A stretch of 8,321 bases of DNA from Lentisphaerota bacterium. GTDB taxonomy: Bacteria > Verrucomicrobiota > Lentisphaeria > Oligosphaerales > PUNB01. The notes beneath the pieces were generated by a model. That model made no database searches and was not told the DNA's origin. It saw only the letters and a list, made by a program, of their open reading frames with translations. Positions 6,362 through 8,321 of the stretch are shown in pieces (within the stretch, counting starts at the first letter, position 1; each line of letters begins with the position of its first letter). Both the position numbers and the translations under genes were made by a program. The stretch lies in NCBI GenBank assembly GCA_003552565.1, contig PUNB01000233.1, forward strand, positions 1 to 8,321. The letters are read 5' to 3'.

Positions 6362-7581
6362 GAATTTTGTTCCAGAAAATCGCAGAATTCCTGCGCCAGT
6401 GCCCGGCGGTCAAATTGCTCTTGTGCCAGTTTGCGACTGTTGTGACTCATTTCCTTTAATTTCTCTGGGTGATCAGCCATATATTCCAGGGCATCGGCGA
6501 ATGCTTCCGGAGAATCAGGTTCAACGGTCATGCCGCATTGGTGTTCATTGATCATTTCGCTGAGCCAGCCGGGGTAATTGCACAACACGGGCAGGCCGCA
6601 GGCTATATAATCAAAAAATTTGTTTGGGGAAGTTCCGTAGTAGAAGGCCGGCACGTTGGCCAGGATCATCAGACCGGTGTGGTACTTTAAAATTTCATGC
6701 ACCAGTTCCGTTTTGGAAATAGGTTCGTGAAAACGGCAATTGGTCAGTTCTTCCTTTTTCGCTCTGGCAACGAGATCGGGCTTTTTTCTTCCTTCCCCAA
6801 TAAAGTTCAGTTCAATGTCCAGACGATTTCTTTTTTTCAATTCATTGGCGGCATCGAGAACCGAGTCAAGCCCATTAGCCACTCCATGCGCCCCAGTGAA
6901 GACCGCCCGGAAAAGCTTTACCTGCTGACCGTTGTTTTTTTGCGGTTTGGGTTCAGGCGAAGAATGAAACAGTTCAAGATCACAGCCGTTGGGTATCATC
7001 GCCACCTTTTTGTTTTTTGAACAGCGTCGGCGAATTCCTTTTACAATTCCCGGCGACAGACCGACACAGGCGTTAGCGGTGTTATAGGAAAGCCATTCCA
7101 GGCAGGAAAGTGCTCTCAGCGCCAAACGGCTGTTTATGACACCCATTTCCCGGGGCAGCTCCGGCCAAAGATCGCGAACCTCAAAAATAAAAGGCCGCCA
7201 TGGTTTCAGAAAACGCATGGCTATACCCGGGATGCTCGCCGTAAGCGGGGTGGAAGTGGCGAATAAAAGATCATATTTTGTGCATAATGCAATGATTATG
7301 CTGCGCAGAGCGTAGCGCAGGAAAATGATGCTTCGTTCTCTTAATCTGAAACTGTTGGAGTAGGGCAGGTGGATCTGAATAATGTTTATGCCGTCTACTT
7401 GTCCCCGGCGTATGTTTCTTTTCCACTCGCCGCTGATTCCGGCTTTCCCGCCTTCATACTCTCCGCAAACCACTGTTACCTCATGTCCGCGGTCAATAAG
7501 CGCACGCGCCATTTCATAGGAACGAGTGCCAGTGGCACCGGCGGGAGTTGAGAAATGCTGATGGAAATAGAGGATGTGCAT
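6358..7581 (-). CDS. Family-4 glycosyltransferase (WbuB-like, GT-B fold)
   Basis: The 407-residue protein is a second GT-B glycosyltransferase of the GT4 family, probably adding another sugar of the same repeat unit. The N-terminal domain has MHILYFHQHFSTPAGATGTR (1-20), where the glycine-rich segment is typical, RGHEVTVVCG (31-40) and FIFEVRDLWPELP (131-143). The C-terminal domain has IPNGCDLELF (196-205), FTGAHGVANGLD (228-239), FIGEGRKKPDL (260-270) and SPNKFFDYIACGLPVL (318-333). Both domains are complete and the length is usual for the family. No Shine-Dalgarno is visible: the AT-rich heptamer array ends only 6 nt before the ATG. The gene is the first of a two-gene unit with the downstream glycosyltransferase. 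Acceptor and donor are unknown. Confidence 0.93.
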   Translation of the reverse strand: MHILYFHQHFSTPAGATGTRSYEMARALIDRGHEVTVVCGEYEGGKAGISGEWKRNIRRGQVDGINIIQIHLPYSNSFRLRERSIIFLRYALRSIIIALCTKYDLLFATSTPLTASIPGIAMRFLKPWRPFIFEVRDLWPELPREMGVINSRLALRALSCLEWLSYNTANACVGLSPGIVKGIRRRCSKNKKVAMIPNGCDLELFHSSPEPKPQKNNGQQVKLFRAVFTGAHGVANGLDSVLDAANELKKRNRLDIELNFIGEGRKKPDLVARAKKEELTNCRFHEPISKTELVHEILKYHTGLMILANVPAFYYGTSPNKFFDYIACGLPVLCNYPGWLSEMINEHQCGMTVEPDSPEAFADALEYMADHPEKLKEMSHNSRKLAQEQFDRRALAQEFCDFLEQNS

Positions 7582-7587
7582 TTTTAG

Positions 7588-7629
7588 TTTTAATGTGTAA
7601 TGCTTAATGCGTAATACTTAATTTTTAAT
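7588..7629 (-). repeat. ATTNNNN heptamer array, minus orientation
   Basis: Read on the minus strand this is six contiguous 7-nt units: ATTAAAA, ATTAAGT, ATTACGC, ATTAAGC, ATTACAC and ATTAAAA. The family is that of 4967-4997 and 8115-8271, but the orientation is opposite to both. It fills most of the 77-nt gap between the four-helix-bundle gene and the glycosyltransferase and therefore forms the 5' leader of the latter. Being AT-rich it could house promoter elements, but no convincing pair is seen. Confidence 0.9.
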
Positions 7630-7634
7630 GGAAT

Positions 7635-7643
7635 AATGCGTAG
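7635..7643 (-). repeat. Left inverted repeat CTACGCATT beside the S23-type gene
   Basis: The minus strand here reads CTACGCATT, an exact 9-nt match to the plus strand at 8109-8117. The two copies face each other across the four-helix-bundle gene, 15 nt beyond its stop and 39 nt before its start. The heptamer arrays lie on the outer side of both copies. Confidence 0.6.
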
Positions 7644-7658
7644 AGAAAAATCCGGATG

Positions 7659-8069
7659 TTATTTTATTTCTTTGCGAGCGGTGAGTATACTGGATTTAAA
7701 AATGCGCGTAAGCTGATCGTTTTCAGAAAGTATAGGTGTAAGCAATTGCGAAGTAAGCACTTGTTTGCTTTGTAAAATTCGCAGCCAAACAGATGTTTCT
7801 TTTAGCTCTTTCAAACAAATTCCCATTTTATGAATGAAATCCTTACGAGATTCGCAACCTCCCGCTTCAGCATAATTTGATGCAGGCGATGTTCCGGAGC
7901 GAAGAAGTTGATTTGCTATGTGGTTGCCTGTGTGATTAGATGGCAGTTGTTCACTCAAATTTATAACAAGAACAGCAAACTTTATCAATCTTTCTTCCAA
8001 ATCATATTTTCTTTCCAAGCTATCGGCTATCTCGTTTTCATCCTCTGTGGATACAGGTTCATAAAGCAT
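7659..8069 (-). CDS. Four-helix-bundle protein, S23/IVP family
   Basis: A 136-residue protein of the small four-helix-bundle family first seen as ORFs in intervening sequences of 23S rRNA genes and structurally related to Avd of diversity-generating retroelements. Family signatures are LIKFAVLVINLSEQLP (28-43), IANQLLRSGTSPASNYAEA (51-69) and SRKDFIHKMGICLKELKET (74-92). Four amphipathic helices are expected at about 24-42, 48-69, 73-100 and 106-134. The N-terminus is some 15-20 residues longer than many homologues and acidic. AAGGA (8080-8084 on the minus strand) lies 10 nt before the ATG. GC in sampled stretches is near 38%, below the 50-55% of some neighbours. No 23S rRNA sequence adjoins it. 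The molecular role of stand-alone copies is not established. It lies between inverted repeats and heptamer arrays. Confidence 0.93.
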   Translation of the reverse strand: MLYEPVSTEDENEIADSLERKYDLEERLIKFAVLVINLSEQLPSNHTGNHIANQLLRSGTSPASNYAEAGGCESRKDFIHKMGICLKELKETSVWLRILQSKQVLTSQLLTPILSENDQLTRIFKSSILTARKEIK

Positions 8070-8108
8070 AAACTGTTCATCCTTTTTTTTGTGAATCCGC
8101 CTCTCGTC

Positions 8109-8114
8109 CTACGC

Positions 8115-8117
<3 letters not shown>
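8109..8117 (+). repeat. Right inverted repeat CTACGCATT beside the S23-type gene
   Basis: This is the partner of the copy at 7635-7643, in opposite orientation. The last three bases form the start of the first unit of the long heptamer array. Extending the comparison, plus-strand 8110-8135 matches minus-strand 7588-7613 at 21 of 26 positions. Confidence 0.6.
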
Positions 8118-8262
<145 letters not shown>

Positions 8263-8271
<9 letters not shown>

Positions 8272-8321
8272 GCCCCCTTGCCCCTTTTCCAACCCCACCT
8301 CCGTCCAAATCACCCCCGGCT
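8263..8321 (-). CDS. Possible C-terminal end of a further gene (partial)
   Basis: Reading leftward from the window edge, one frame gives PGVIWTEVGLEKGQGGNS and then a TAA at 8263-8265. That stop lies inside the heptamer array. The residues look protein-like, and genes ending within such arrays would match the pattern at 5111, but 18 codons cannot establish coding. A second frame is also open for a similar length. No function can be given. Confidence 0.25.

Noticed and set aside
7659..8069. 23S rRNA intervening sequence around the S23-type gene
   Set aside because: The flanks are heptamer arrays and polysaccharide genes; no rRNA sequence is recognisable on either side.
7659..8069. Diversity-generating retroelement accessory gene (Avd)
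   Set aside because: The protein family is related, but no reverse transcriptase, template repeat or variable repeat is visible in the window; the adjacent repeats are short tandem units rather than TR/VR pairs.

Overview
The window holds a leftward-transcribed block of surface-polysaccharide genes, all on the minus strand. In transcription order it contains: a short four-helix-bundle (S23/IVP-type) gene; two adjacent family-4 glycosyltransferases that overlap by 4 nt; a membrane-anchored protein with a divergent NodB-like deacetylase domain; an ATP-grasp ligase; an XrtA/PEP-CTERM-type polysaccharide deacetylase; and a WbpD/WlbB-type left-handed beta-helix sugar N-acyltransferase. No rRNA, tRNA, transposase, CRISPR array or integrase gene is visible. 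The host cannot be fixed from sequence alone. The mixed GC content, weak Shine-Dalgarno signals, XrtA-type deacetylase, S23-type protein and abundant intergenic heptamer arrays would fit a Gram-negative environmental bacterium such as a Lentisphaerota/Kiritimatiellota/Planctomycetota relative or a deltaproteobacterium-like lineage; this is inference.

Layout. 1-138: two tandem arrays (7-nt CCGCTTT, then 8-nt GTCCCGCA) just beyond the 3' end of the last gene. 153-4783: four closely packed genes (acyltransferase, deacetylase, ATP-grasp, membrane NodB-like protein), very probably one transcript. 4784-5110: a 327-nt gene-free gap made largely of four different short-period repeats (10, 7, 8 and 7 nt). 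5111-7581: the two glycosyltransferases with an ATGA overlap. 7582-7658: a 77-nt gap with an inverted heptamer array. 7659-8069: the four-helix-bundle gene. 8070-8321: a leader, then a heptamer array of 22 units (8115-8268), then 50 nt that may hold the C-terminal end of another minus-strand gene.

How the genes fit together. The glycosyltransferases would build a repeat unit on a lipid carrier at the inner membrane. The WbpD-like enzyme would finish an acetamido sugar nucleotide, and the two NodB-fold proteins would trim acetyl groups from the polymer or its precursor. The ATP-grasp enzyme could add an amide-linked substituent. Flippase, polymerase, initiating transferase and the rest of the diacetamido-sugar pathway must lie outside the window.

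The most unusual part is the intergenic DNA. The same ATTNNNN heptamer family occurs in three gaps with alternating orientation (+, -, +). One consequence is an exact 18-nt inverted repeat around the two-glycosyltransferase block; another is a set of inverted repeats around the S23-type gene. These look like boundaries of exchangeable or mobile units and are the best candidates for something undescribed.
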